DNA from: Sialis fuliginosa
Lineage: Eukaryota; Arthropoda; Insecta; Megaloptera; Sialidae
Length of the DNA stretch: 64,000 nt
Assembly: GCA_961205875.1 (NCBI GenBank)
Contig: OY540817.1
Coordinates: forward strand, 4,127,001 to 4,191,000
Direction: 5' to 3'
The notes below the pieces were generated by a model. It had not been told where the DNA came from, ran no database searches, and worked only from the letters and a program-made list of their open reading frames with translations. This document shows positions 20,485 to 32,562 of the stretch, piece by piece (position 1 is the first letter of the stretch; each line of letters begins with the position of its first letter). A program made the translations under genes and the position numbers.

Positions 20485-20575
20485 TTAGATACATATATTA
20501 AATTTACAAAAATCTCAAATAAATATCAGTAAAAGCAATTACCGAAATTATTTTAATAATAAAAATATCTGCCTT

Positions 20576-21474
20576 GGGAACCACGGGACTTTCTTATACG
20601 TAATCCTAACAGTGAATAGTATACGTGATTCTTATTTTATTAAAACATTTCTGACAAACTAACAAAATAGAATAAAATGAATAATATAGGCAATATTATT
20701 CTCTCCATTATTATAACAAGCTTTTATGTTTTTAACGTAATAACTGAAAACTGATGTTTAATCTTGTAAATTTTTGAATTTTCGAATTATTTTTAAAATG
20801 AAAAAAAAATGTTTTAAAATTATCGAGTATGTTATTATCTATAATTTATTCCACATACATTTTTTCCAACATTTATGATTTAGCCAGAAAATTTTTGTTT
20901 ATGTAATTATTTAGATTCACCTACACTGTTCACTCTCAGTATTACGTATAAGAAAGTCCCATGGTACCTATGGCAAACACACACACTGTTCAATCTCTGT
21001 AATACGTATAAGAATGTCCCATGAGACTCATGGCAAATATTTCTCCTCTGTTATGAACCATTTGAATTATAATAAATTTTTTTTTTCAAAAATTCGCTTT
21101 TACGAAAAAATGAATAGAACATAAATTATAGATAATGATATTACCTACAATTTTTAACTTGGCCATTTTTCTCTATTTCGCACTGTTTCAGAGTAATTCG
21201 AAAAATTCAAAAATCGACGTAGGTAAACATCCGTATCCGGTTGAAAGATCGTTTTTAAAAGTAGGACGTTTTCTTCCCAGACAAAAATTAATCTTAAATA
21301 TAAAATTTCACCTTTTTACGATTTGTCATATTTGAGTTCAGCGCTTACAGACAGACACACATACATCATGGCGAAAAAAGTCAGAATGGATAATTCCATC
21401 AAAATCCGGATTTCGAAAAAAATCGGCTTCACTATACTTGTATGTATATTTCATATACATGATATAAGAAAGTA
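20576..21474. mobile_element. ACTTTCTTATACGTAAT-family element, copy 1
   Basis: It opens GGGACTTTCTTATACGTAAT and closes GATATAAGAAAGT. Inverted copies of the opening motif recur at about 20940 and 21000 (ATTACGTATAAGAAAGTCCC and ATACGTATAAGAATGTCCC), so a roughly 395-bp TIR unit (20579-20973) is embedded. The later part, TAGGACGTTTTCTTCCCAG to CATCATGGCG, matches 38820-38935. Confidence 0.7.
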
Positions 21475-21835
21475 AAAATGTATTTTTAATAATAACTGTT
21501 TGTAAATCGAGAAACTGTATTGAATATGAAATAGTTTATTTATTTATTTAGTATAATATGGTTGATTAAAATTGTGTAAGTGCCTTTTTTGAAGATGCAC
21601 AAAAAATTGTACGTTTTATAATTTATATTATACACATTACTTTTAAATATAATTCTTGTACCATATGTGGCCATTCGTATGTAGATAAAATATAGTCGTT
21701 TTTATTTTGCAATAAATTAGAGAAATAATATATGGTACATATGCTTTTATATTTAGTTAATTTATAAAAAAAATTAAGTAATTTATAAAAGTTATAATTT
21801 TTGTAAATAATAATATCGAAGAAAATGAGATAAAA

Positions 21836-22673
21836 CATCTACCAAGTAATTACACAGTGCTTCTTCATGCTAAATTCATCAAAGGTAGTTAATTATCGAA
21901 CAATGTATATCAATAAAAATCGATTAAGTGTTGCCTGCCATTGGTTAAGCATTTAATTTTCATCGTCCGATTATTTTTTCGAGAATTTAAAAAATTTTAA
22001 AAATTTTCTACTATGCAAACGTCAAAATGACATTCAAAACGTTAAAATGACATTTAAAACGTCAACATGACATTTATCAAAGTAAATAGCGGTTGTAAAA
22101 AACAAATGATAATTTTTTAAAGCAAATTGAGATAAATATTTGTAAGGGAATATTTTACAACATCAATATTATAGAAAATTACTCTACAAAAAAAGATTGT
22201 ATACAATTTTTACGTAAAATGTGTCTTTCTTGAGATATCTTCAAAACTCCCCCTTACACACGATTTTAATAATTTTGAAATGGGACCGTCCTTAAGCCAG
22301 ACCCAACCAACTAAGCAAGTTTCATTAATATCGGTTCAGTGGTTCATGAGCAAGCGCGGATCATGAGTGACATGAAAGCCCCAAAAACTCAAAAAATTAA
22401 GCAAATTAAATAGAAAAATGTTTTTTAAATACACTAAAATAACTTTTTTTGTCCATGTCACAGTCCATGACCCCCCTCCCCCAAAATTGTAAACTTAGAT
22501 CCGCGCCTGTTCATGAGTTATATGTGTGACAAGTATTTAGCGGACAGATACACAGACAGACCTGAAACGGAAAGATCAAGTTAAAATTTTGAAATCTGAG
22601 AACAATTTTTTCTTCTCATTTCATTTTAAAACGATCACAAAGTTTCTCGTATCTTCGATATGGCGAGGAAGCA
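21836..22673 (-). mobile_element. Family-1 repeat, copy 3
   Basis: Reverse-oriented copy from CATCTACCAAGTAATTACAC to GCGAGGAAGCA. The minisatellite (about 22015-22080) has three units. It is interrupted by a hAT MITE at 22351-22509. Confidence 0.78.
22351..22509. mobile_element. 159-bp hAT MITE nested in family-1 copy 3
   Basis: CAAGCGCGGATC ... GATCCGCGCCTG are the inverse ends. TTCATGAG is duplicated exactly (22343-22350 and 22510-22517). Other family-1 copies have a single TTCATGAG at this site, which proves the pre-insertion sequence. Confidence 0.95.
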
Positions 22674-23605
22674 AACTGTTTTTAGAAATAATTATTGTGT
22701 AAATATAAAGAGTGTATATTATATTTGAATAATACATTATAATTATCTGTAATTATAGTTTTAAAAATAACCCAACACGACAAATGTCAGTATCTACATA
22801 CTTATTAAATAGCTTTTATTGATAATTATTATTATCACACTCGATTTTTGGTATTTAAAGAAACATTTTTATATTTAATTATAAATAATTTATTTAATTA
22901 ACTAGGTATGTATTATTTACACACATTTATAACACAATCTAACTAATAATTTATAAACACTTTTTATTATATTTGTATTTTTATTAGTAGCGTTGTCGGT
23001 CGAGTAGAAAAAATAAACACAAATAAAAAAAACATTACATACAAACTAACTGTATAGTTATCATTCGAGAATACACAAAATGTTATGACCCCTAGGACAT
23101 TTGGTGAGTTTGACAATTTGCCAACTGAACTGCTAGATTTTCAGACATAAAAACGTCTAAAAAAAGATAACGGATATTATAATTGTATGGCTTTATGTGA
23201 TGAGAAATGTTCCTATTTTTACCAATCACATATTTGAATAAATATTATTCAATAAATCACACCTCTATAAAAAATATATATATATTTATAAATCATTAAT
23301 TAGAATTGAAATGAAGTACACTTAAGTATTGGCAATTAAGACATCGTTTCAGCGACCTTGAATAACCAAACCGTGTAAATGAATGAATTAATTAGTCTGC
23401 TACTTTAGCCACCGTTAATACGCGACGGTGGTTAAAGTGTCAGGCTCATTCATTTATTTATTTATTTATTTATTTCCACAGTTTGTATTTTCAAAGTAGC
23501 TGAAACGGTTTAAAAAATCAAATAATTGTATTTGTACTTAAGTAATTTTTATATAATGTAAGTAGATACTTAAGTACATTTTTAAGTCATTAGAAATACA
23601 TTTCG
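22674..23605. other. AT-rich stretch, no gene
   Basis: There is a hairpin at about 23407-23440 (TAGCCACCGTTAATACGCGA against CGGTGGTTAAA) and a TTTA/ATTT run at about 23450-23475. No coding signal was seen. Confidence 0.5.
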
Positions 23606-23609
23606 TAGT

Positions 23610-24215
23610 TTATTAAATGTACCTACTTATAAAATAAAATAATATTATATGAATGTTTTTACTTCCATGTTCCGAAAGAAATGAAAGTGTTGTAATACCG
23701 TCGAAAAATCGTGTCCGAGATAATATAATGACAGATTCTGATTGTACTAACTTCAAAACGTAAAGAAAAGTTAATTTCCGCATGGCGGCTGTGTGTGTGT
23801 CTTGATGTAGAATTTTCTTTCGTTCACGATAACTGCTGTAAAAATGCACCGATTTGAATTATTTTTGGGGAAAATGTTTGTCTCAGTGAGTACTCCAGAC
23901 CTATTAATTTTGGTGTTAATCGGATTAGGGGTTTTGAAAATATTCGAAATTTTGTAACTTTTATCATTTAAAAAGTGAACGTTGCGAGTATTATCTCACT
24001 GATTTTGATACGACTTGGTACATTTGTAGTTCAGTTGAACCTAAGGGACATTTATTATTTATACGTGCCTAAACAGTCATTGAAAGGGTGAAAAATACCC
24101 TCAAAATTTGAATTTTAAATACTAATTAATACGTCATTAATTCATATTGCCTTGGAAACAAATGCAACTAAATTCAAACTGTCAAATTATATCTACGAAT
24201 GTGTATTATGTTTTT
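23610..24215. repeat. Dispersed repeat also present inverted at 28590-29080
   Basis: TACGTGCCTAAACAGTC, AAAATTTGAATTTTAAATACTA and TTGCCTTGGAAACAAATGCAA reappear in inverse near 28600-28700. CCGCATGGCGGCTGTGTGTG lies at about 23778. Class unknown. Confidence 0.55.
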
Positions 24216-24599
24216 GACATTAGCACATTAGAAAACTAATATTTATATACAAATGGCCATAACTGCTGTAACTGTCGAAAGTATACATATATGTTTTTAT
24301 GTATTACGAAATTTATATTAATAGTAGTAGGTTATATGAATAAAATATTTAAAAAAATTATATATAAAAATATAGAAAGAATATGGAATTCATGTGGTTC
24401 TCCATACCGATATTCTTATAATTAAAATGTATTATTTCTAAATAACAAATATTTAACAATACTTCAGTTCTAATTTGAGGTAAACAACTTTTTCCTTTCT
24501 TTTTCAGGAAATATGTAATGCGATTAATAACTATTTCTACATATATATGCACCTATAATAAATATCTTTTAATTTGGTATATCTATGTATATTTTAAAT
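24216..24599. other. AT-rich stretch, no gene
   Basis: No repeat terminus or exon was recognised. Confidence 0.45.
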
Positions 24600-25772
24600 A
24601 AATTGGTGCCATTTGTTGTGACATATTTATTAATCAAATGAATCAACTGAAGCCACATCGGCCGTCGCTCTCAAGCTGCAAATTAGTTACAAGCTTTACT
24701 AATGACCGCTAATGATTATACTCCAGTGGGTTCATCATGGATATATTGAAATCTAGTTGTATTTAGCCGATGTACCATTTATTTCATTATAGAATTTAAT
24801 ATTTATTATATGCTATAAGGTACATGCGGCAAATAACCTAGGCCTTATTTGCGTAATAAGTTATATTGTGTAATAAGGCCCATGTGAAAAAAACACATTT
24901 GTAATAGTTTGATCGGTCTGGATTTTTATTTACACATAGAAGGTACTTATACTAAGCTAACTACACACCGACTAGTCTCTCACCGCGCTAACTTTTCGGT
25001 ACCTCTGAGTTTGTTGCCAGATTTTATAAAAACAACCAACAAATAATATTAATTTTTGTTAAAAATTTGTATGTATTATTTGTTTCTTATTTGTTCAGGT
25101 AATAGTTCGATTCTTAAAGTTTATGGTACAAAGTCAATTTCTATTGTTTTTAAATTTTTGCTTTATAAAATAAAATAAAATATACCGTAGTACCTTAGGG
25201 ATAATAAGGCCCACCAAATTTAAGATTTAACTTTTTATTATTTATTACAATTTATGATCACATATTTTGTTCTAGATTGGTATGTCATTTTTATTTACTA
25301 ATAGTTCTCTATAAAAATTCATCTACAACGAAGAAATAACGTGGTCTGGCGAGAGTTTAACAGCTGCTATGGATTCAGCATCGGCATGTTATGGATAAAA
25401 AATATAATAATAATAATAATAAATGTTAAAATAAAATTATTATTTATTTATTTATTAGCTGCAATTAAACAAACATTGCGCCAAATGTTGATTAAAACAT
25501 AGTTCCCATATAAAATAACATTATAATTATCTGAAAATGTTTAATTTAGTTAAGTGGTCTTATTTACCACCATACTTTAATAAGGCCCAAAGTTACTTTT
25601 TTTAAGATGTCTTAAAAATAAAAAAATCATTTAAGAAAAGTTGGTTTTCATACTTCTTTAGATTAATAATAAACCAAAGTTTACCATTAACATAGCCTTT
25701 TTAATATCAATTTCTTATTACCCGAAATATAGCATTTTTAATTAAAGTGGGCCTTATTTGCCTCCATGACCT
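24600..25772 (+). repeat. 1.17-kb dispersed repeat, copy 1 (partner at 41082-42180)
   Basis: AATTGGTGCCATTTGTTGTG through CTTATTTGCCTCCATGACCTT is matched in inverse along the whole length by 42180-41082. A possible inner TIR is GGTACATGCGGCAAATAA (24821) against TTATTTGCCTCCATGACC. There is no open frame of note. Confidence 0.85.
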
Positions 25773-25804
25773 TTCTTCAAAATATAGGTAGAAATAATAG
25801 ATTA

Positions 25805-26000
25805 GAATATTTCTGCCATAATCGAAAAAGTTAATTCAATTTTTTTCGAAAAATAAAAAACATTGTGTCTGTCTGTCTATCTATCATAGCCTTCTAGATT
25901 CAGTCCTATTTTGTGTTTAATATTTTCCGGTATAATCGAAAAAGTAAATTCAATTTTTTTCGAAAAATAAAAAACATTGTGTCTGTCTATCTATCAAAAA
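25805..26000. repeat. Two-unit direct repeat of about 110 bp
   Basis: ATAATCGAAAAAGTTAATTC plus TCGAAAAATAAAAAACATTG and GTGTCTGTCT occurs at about 25818 and again at about 25931. It includes TCTG/TCTA microsatellite tracts. Confidence 0.75.
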
Positions 26001-26059
26001 AATTATAGAGTGGGTCGAATTACTCTCAATAATCCGGCACGTTCTAACAAGTAGACATA

Positions 26060-27520
26060 TACACGGAGAGAAAAATCTTAGAAAAATTACTGTGCTCTGC
26101 ACTATAAACGATGTGCGAAAGTCGAATATGGTCAATTTTATACGGTAAAATAAGAAAAATTAAAATTCATAATATAAAAAGTAAAGGACACAATAGTATT
26201 TTTTAAAATACAGGCCAGCGAAATTTATAAAACAGCACAGTAAAAAGTTCCTATCTCGACAAATTTGTATTTTTTAATTGTTTTTCTTAAAAAAAATGCT
26301 ATTTAAGTTGATGTAAATTATTAGGCGGTCTGATAAATTTTACAATACTGACTTATAAAATTCAATGATATTTCAAAGATATCTGGCAAAAGCAGAAAGA
26401 AAGAAAAAGACAGAAGATACCAATTATGTTGAAAACACAAAAACTAAAAATGTGATATCTCATTAACTGTTTATCGTGGAGATGTATGTATGGTTTTATT
26501 TTGTTTGTAAAACGATTCTCTAAAAATCATACGCATCATGTCTAGATCTCAGATTTATGGTTTTCGATATATCTTAATAGAAAGTTAGGATATAAAGCAA
26601 ATTTTACTATCAGCATAAACAAGGTAGTAAGGTTCGAGTACAGTCGGCTATTTTCGATCTCCCGACGGCCTATAAGCTGACAGTTACATACATATTTAGA
26701 ATGTATATTTGTTTTAAAAGTACATATTGTAATTGTGTAGTGTTTTCTATTTTAAAGATATTTTTCTATGTTATCGTGATTTTAAAGTATTATATTTTAA
26801 TTTATATTCAAAATTGTTTTTAGTGTGAATAATATTTAAAGCGGGACGTGTAGCATATTTAGATTTAAAATGGCTATGATTGTTTTTATTTTATTAAAAT
26901 TATTGTTTTGTGCGAATTTTAAATGAATGTGGGTGATAAATGTTTTACAATAATGTTTTGTTCGGTTTTAATGTGTTATTTTTAGAAGTTTTATTTGTAA
27001 AATAAGTTTTGACAGATATAGGTTAGTTTAGATTTTAGATATTGAAAATACGTTATTTTATATTTAATTTGTTCTGTGAATCGGTCTCTTTGCACATGTA
27101 TTGGTTGTCATATCTTTATGTAAATTGTTCTACAACTATATTTGTAAACTATTATTAGTTGTAAAATTCAAAACAATGTATATTATATAAATAAATCGAT
27201 AACTTTCTTAAAATGAAATTGCTTTTTATTGTTTTTACCTTTCTGTTTGAAAAAAAAAATAATAAGCTATAGAAATTTTACTGAATCGGTAAGGCCGGTA
27301 AGGCAGTTTTCTGATACAGCGTTCCAAATATTACCATGCTAGCACCGTAATTTCTACCGTGATAAAAAAGCAATTTATATAATGTAAGCACTGATAATTT
27401 TTATATGGACGTATAAATATTTTTTACTTGTATCGTCGATTGCGCACGCATTATAAGAGAGCACAGTAATTTTTCTAAGATTTTCTGTATAAAAATTATC
27501 ATGACTTTTCTCTCTGTGTA
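26060..27520. mobile_element. 1.46-kb TIR element (ACACGGAGAGAAAA ends)
   Basis: TACACGGAGAGAAAA at the left is inverted at the right (TTTTCTCTCTGTGTA). AATCTTAGAAAAATTACTGTG also lies in both arms, though the right arm keeps 26 bp more between the two blocks. The interior is AT-rich with no transposase frame. Superfamily unknown. Confidence 0.75.
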
Positions 27521-27530
27521 CGTACTCTCT

Positions 27531-28016
27531 TAATTAGAAACCCAGATACAATTTTTTATAAACATAAACAAGTATTGATGACGCACATATTGACTATTTT
27601 TGTAGGTTTACTATTTTCTAGTCTACGCGCAATATTCAATTGCTAAATTAGTGCCGAAGTGAAGGTATGTTAAATATAAGATTTGGCTTGTAATTAGAAA
27701 CCCAGATCCAAGTTTTTATAAACATAAACAAGCATTGATGACGCACATTTTGACTATTTTTGTAGGGGGGGGGGGTACTATTTTTTCTAATCTACTCGCA
27801 ATATGCAATGGCCAAATTACAGTGCCGAAGTGAAGTTATGTATGTCAAATATAAGATTTGAGTTGTAATTAGAAACCCAGATACAAATTTCGATAAACAT
27901 AAACAAGCACTGGTGACACACATTACGACTATTTTCAGGGGTACTATTTTTTGTTCTATGCGCACTATCCAATAGCTAAATTGCAGCGCCTAAGTGAAGT
28001 AATGTCAAATAAGTTT
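27531..28016. repeat. Three-unit tandem repeat, 150-175 bp units
   Basis: TAATTAGAAACCCAGAT starts units at 27531, 27691 and 27866. Shared blocks are ATAAACATAAACAAG, GACTATTTTTGTAGG and GTGCCGAAGTGAAG. The second unit carries a G-run of about 10 before the TACTATTTT block. Confidence 0.88.
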
Positions 28017-28189
28017 TGTTGGCAAGTTGACCGGTTGAAATATATCATACACTTTATAAATAGTGTAGCAGAAAATAGACTTAATTACAATAATGCGTTT
28101 CAAAGTTTCAAATGAATACAACTCTACTACTTATTGATTTTTAATTTGAACATTAACTACGTCAGGTTTAATTAAATTAAATAATTATA

Positions 28190-28470
28190 AACAAGCTTGG
28201 GGTGGGGTGAGACCCTTTAGGTCTACAAAATAAACTTCCCAACATGGTATAAATACTTGAATACTGATTATTTATTGTTTCCATATATTTAGTTTATGTG
28301 AATATTTTTTTAATATGTACCTGACAAATTTTAATGGAATTGGTAAGAAATAAAACTCACCATTGTGTTATGAATATTAGTTTTCTAATATTCTAATGTC
28401 AATAATATAACACACATTTTTAGAATAACTAATTTGACAATTAGAATTAAATTGCATTTGTTTTATAAAA
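28190..28470 (+). repeat. Dispersed repeat, copy 1 (partner at 51505-51800)
   Basis: GGGGTGAGACCCTTTAGGTC, ATACTGATTATTTATTGTTT, TTAGTTTTCTAATATTC and TTAGAATAACTAATTTGACA are shared in order and orientation with 51505-51800. Confidence 0.82.
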
Positions 28471-28480
28471 CGGAACTATA

Positions 28481-28579
28481 CTCTATTTCATTTAAGAATG
28501 CAGTGGTTGCCGAGGTTTTGAATCGTGCATTTTACTGTCAAAAACCACGGCAACCACTGCATTCTTACATGAAATAGAG
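28481..28579. mobile_element. 99-bp hairpin MITE
   Basis: CTCTATTTCATTTAAGAATG ... CATTCTTACATGAAATAGAG, with TA at both edges. GCAGTGGTTGCCG/CGGCAACCACTGC continue the stem. The same element, with an insertion, is at 31570-32096. Confidence 0.9.
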
Positions 28580-28589
28580 TATAGTCAGA

Positions 28590-29080
28590 CAATTTTTTAA
28601 TTGCATTTGTTTCTAAGGCAACATGAATTGTAGACTTATTTATTAGTATTTAAAATTCAAATTTTGAGGGTGGTTTTCACCTTTAACCTCTTCTATGGCT
28701 GTTTAGGCATGTATAACAAAAAAAAAATACTGAAATACATTTTTCATTATTTGTATTGTAGAATATTTATACAAAGTTTCAAGTAAATCCGACCAAAAAA
28801 ACAACTTTACACCCCTTATTACCCCCTTAAGGATTGAATTTTGAAAAATCCTTTCTTTCAGATCATAATCACGTTAAGACGCTTCGATTGACACCCCAAC
28901 GAAGACAATAGCATTTTTTATTTTCGAGATTTGGTAAACGTAAAAAATGACACGTACATATGTACATACACACAGACATCTTTCTGAAAATAGTCTAAAT
29001 ATACTCTAGTGACCTTAAAACATACAAATATGTTGTAATTTTTGATTTTGATTTTCGGACCGATTACAATAACTTCCAGT
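28590..29080. repeat. Inverted partner of the 23.6-24.2 kb repeat
   Basis: ATTGCATTTGTTTCTAAGGC, TTAAAATTCAAATTTTGAGG and GGCTGTTTAGGCATGTATAA are inverses of blocks near 24060-24175. Confidence 0.55.
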
Positions 29081-29423
29081 TGGAAAGTTAATAATTAAAA
29101 AATTAAGTGATATATCCGTTTTCGGTTGTTAAAAATAGTAGGTTTTATTAAGAGGCTTATGCAGATCCTAAATACAATTTTTCATATTTCTGTATTTTTC
29201 CGTTTTTTAATTACAGTGAAAATTGTCAAAATTGATATTTTATTAAAATCTCGATTTCGAAAAACAAAGGGATATTTTTTTAGAATGTAATAGGTAGGGG
29301 ACTTCAGGGACGCACATTTTTATTACATTAGAAAAAATATATCGGAAAGTAATTAAAAATTTGATTTATTATATACAAATAAAAGCGAGTGGCTCATGCT
29401 ATTGAAACTAATGAATATTTTTA

Positions 29424-31067
29424 TATACTGGATGTTTTTTTATAGACTTTCCAGTAGATTATTCGCAAAATAATAAATTTTCAGAAAAAGTGACAAAAAT
29501 GGTTTCAAGGGCGCTTAATATTAACATTATAGGGTGACCTTAGAAAGGTAATTTAGATGGGTTCATTTTCAACCCATATTTTTTATTACGGAATTGTAAT
29601 TTGCGAGCAAAAATAAACAACTTTTGTTTGAAATATATATTTTTTAAATATCTATTGCTTCCTCGCAATATCGAAGATACGAGAAGCTATGTGATCGTTT
29701 CAGATTGAGACAAAAAAAAAGTTCTCCAATTTCAAAATTTTAAATTTATTTATCCGTTTCACGTCAAGACAAACACTTTTCGTTCCGTGTCTGTCCGTGT
29801 GTCCGTGTGTCCGTCCGTCCGTCCGTCCGTCTGTCCCCTGAATCCTTGTCACACGCATAACTCATGAACCACTGAACCGATATTATTGAAACTTGGTCGG
29901 ATGGTTGGGTTTGGTTTGAGGACGGTCCCATTTCAAAATCATCAAAATCGTGTGTAAGGGGGAGGGGTGACACCCCAAAATATTTCTTTTTTCAAGATAT
30001 CTCAAGAACGACACATGTTACGAGAAAATTTTATAGAATATTTTTTGTAGAGAATTAAATTTCCTATATGGGTCTACTACCTTTGTTGTAAAATATTCCC
30101 TTACAAAGATTTATCTAAATTAATTTTAAAAATTCGTGTTTTGTTTTTCTAAATTGATATTTGATTGGATATATTAAGTGTCATTTTGACGTTTTAAATG
30201 TCACTTTGGAGTTTTAAATGTCACTTTGACGTTTTAAATGTCATTTTGACATTTGCATAAATTTAGATTTAGATTGAAATTGTCAAAAAATTAAAAATAT
30301 ATGAAAAAATATTCAGGTGCGTTTTAAGAAAAAATTCGAACTAAGATTTTTTAGTAAAATTTGTATAAAAATTAAATGGTTAACCAATGCCAGGCAATTT
30401 ATCTGAACACTATCGGTTTTAGTGAATTAAGCACGAGGAAGCACTGTGCATTTACTTGGCAGATGTTTTTTTTATGATATGAAGCAAACTGAACCGAAAT
30501 TACTGGATTTTAAATAATTTTTTATCCGAAAAATTATTAAAAATATTCGCAAGAGGCAGAATGTGCTTAGGTTTAAGCAAGGATTCATGGAGAATTTTTT
30601 TTATTAAAAATTCTTTTTTTTTTAAATTTCAGAATTTTTTCTTTAAAAAAAAGTTGCATACAAAAAATTAATAGTAAAAAAATGATTCTCAGAGAATCCT
30701 CGCTAAATTCTAGGTAGCTATTTTTTTTAACTTTGTGATTTTTCTTAAAAATTGATAGTTTACGAGTAAAAAATTATCGAAAATTCAGAAATTTCTGTTT
30801 TGCTCCATATCATAAAAAATAGACTTTTCTAGAAAAAATGTTTAAAAAAAAGTTGTTTATTTTTCCCTGCAACAAAACATATGAATCTTGATTTGAAAAA
30901 GAAAAGTTAAACTTGAAAACCCATCAAGGTGACTTTTCTAAGGTCACCCCATAATGTCAATATGTAGCTCCCTCGAAACCATGAAACTTTTGTCTGAAAC
31001 AATTTTTCTGAAAATTCGTTATTTTGGAATTAATCCGCTGAAAAGTCTTAAAAAAACACCCGTTATA
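29424..31067. mobile_element. TIR element interrupted by family-1 copy 4
   Basis: TATACTGGATGTTTTTTTAT and, in inverse, AAAAAAACACCCGTTATA form the ends. GGGTGACCTTAGAAAGG and CCTTTCTAAGGTCACC-like blocks continue the arms to about 29570 and 30920. The interior was split by 29656-30465. Non-coding. Confidence 0.75.
29656..30465 (+). mobile_element. Family-1 repeat, copy 4
   Basis: Near-identical to copy 1 over its whole length, including the GGGGGAGGGGTGACACCCC block. It has one fewer unit in the 20-bp minisatellite (about 30178-30252) and a differing TCCG array, which suggests recent mobility or gene conversion. Confidence 0.85.
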
Positions 31068-31565
31068 TAAAATGTGATTGATAGTGCAATAAAAATTTGC
31101 AAATTCATGTTTAAAATTAATTTTTTGTATTACTTTAATCTAGCAATATTTATTAATAATAGCTAATATGTTTAATTAATTCAATGACATGTATATTTCA
31201 GAATTCAGTACATGCATTTTATAAAAAAAAATAATGATGCATAGTACCTATAAATTATAAGGTACATATATAATTTTTCATCCGATAGCAAAAAGGCAGC
31301 GTATAAAGATTTCATTTGAATGGTTATCGTGAGTTATTTACGGTTTCCATATATGGCGATAATTAGTAAACGTTACTGACGTTTCTAATGATAGGTTTTA
31401 GATTTAGGCGCCAACGGAAATTGAAATGTAACCTTCATATTAGATTAATCGATGAAGTATTGTATTGCAAAATAAGTAAAAGTATTTTATACCGTTACAA
31501 AAACAATTGACTTCATTATAATTTTGTATTTATTTACATAAAATATTACGTCGAATTATTATAAC
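31068..31565. other. AT-rich stretch, no gene
   Basis: No terminus or exon was recognised. Confidence 0.45.
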
Positions 31566-31569
31566 TGTA

Positions 31570-32096
31570 CTCTATTTCCTTTAAGAATGTAGTGGTTGCC
31601 GTGGTTTTTGACAGTAAAATGCACGATTCGTACCTTAGACAAGGAAAGATAAAGGACAAATAACACATTACCTAGCGTTGTTACTATATCGCACCACGAA
31701 AAATCGCTCCACGGATCATTGACGTATCATTAAGATTTTAAAATAAATATCAATTATTTTGAATTATAAAATTAATTAATAATAAATGTTTTATATTGAG
31801 TTTAAAAGTATTTCAGTGATAATTGATTAACAGATAAATGTCTATTTGGATCTATCATCTCTCATACATACTAAATTCAATTGTAATTTAAAGCATATTT
31901 GCATATTATAAATTTTCAACTGACGCCTATGGGATAATATGCGATTCTGACAGTAAAAAAAGATAGTCGCCGACAAATTTTGGTAACACTTTCATATACG
32001 GACTAGCATTGGTTGTTATGTATCTATAGTCTTTCCTAATCTAAGATTCGTACCGTCAAAACCCCGGCAACCACTGCATTCTTAAATTAAATAGAG
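31570..32096. mobile_element. Hairpin MITE (copy of 28481-28579) carrying an insertion
   Basis: CTCTATTTCCTTTAAGAATG at the left and ATTCTTAAATTAAATAGAG at the right, with TA at both edges. The loop is interrupted by the 412-bp element 31634-32045. Confidence 0.88.
31634..32045. mobile_element. 412-bp hAT-like MITE
   Basis: CTTAGACAAGGAAAG ... CTTTCCTAATCTAAG with an exact 8-bp duplication ATTCGTAC (31626-31633, 32046-32053). The uninterrupted sister hairpin near 28520 has only a related single loop sequence (GAATCGTGC). The same family as the element filling calmodulin intron 4. Confidence 0.92.
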
Positions 32097-32142
32097 TATA
32101 GTATCGCCTATGGTCGAAATTCGACCAATATTTTACATGTCT

Positions 32143-32475
32143 TAACGGCAACATACACTCATGATTTTTTGTGTGCAAATCTATGGTACAGTACCTAACC
32201 TAACCTAACCTAACCTGCTTTTACAACAAAAATTTCCAAATAAAAACATTGCTATTGAACACGAATTGAAATCTCTATACGCAAAACGAAACCTAAAACT
32301 ATTTATTTTGCCGCTTGGTGGTGCTAGTATTGCTATGCTGTTGAATGATGCGAGGGGTAATAAACAAACAGCGCGAGGGGAAATCATATGTGTATGTTAA
32401 CTTTATTTTACCTACCTTAACGGCAATATACACACATGATTTTTTTGTGTGCACATCTATGGCACAGTACCTTTC
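32143..32475. repeat. Direct repeats flanking a CCTAA run
   Basis: CTTAACGGCAACATACACTC plus GTGTGCAAATCTATGG and CAGTACC at about 32143-32193 recurs at about 32416-32472. Between them, CCTAACCTAACCTAACCTAA (32194-32213) is four exact units of the insect telomere-type pentamer. Confidence 0.8.
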
Positions 32476-32562
32476 GAATGATATAAGTTTCATTCACCTC
32501 CTTTTATAATATATATTTTATAATAATATTTATAATTTTCGATATTAACGTATTAATATATA

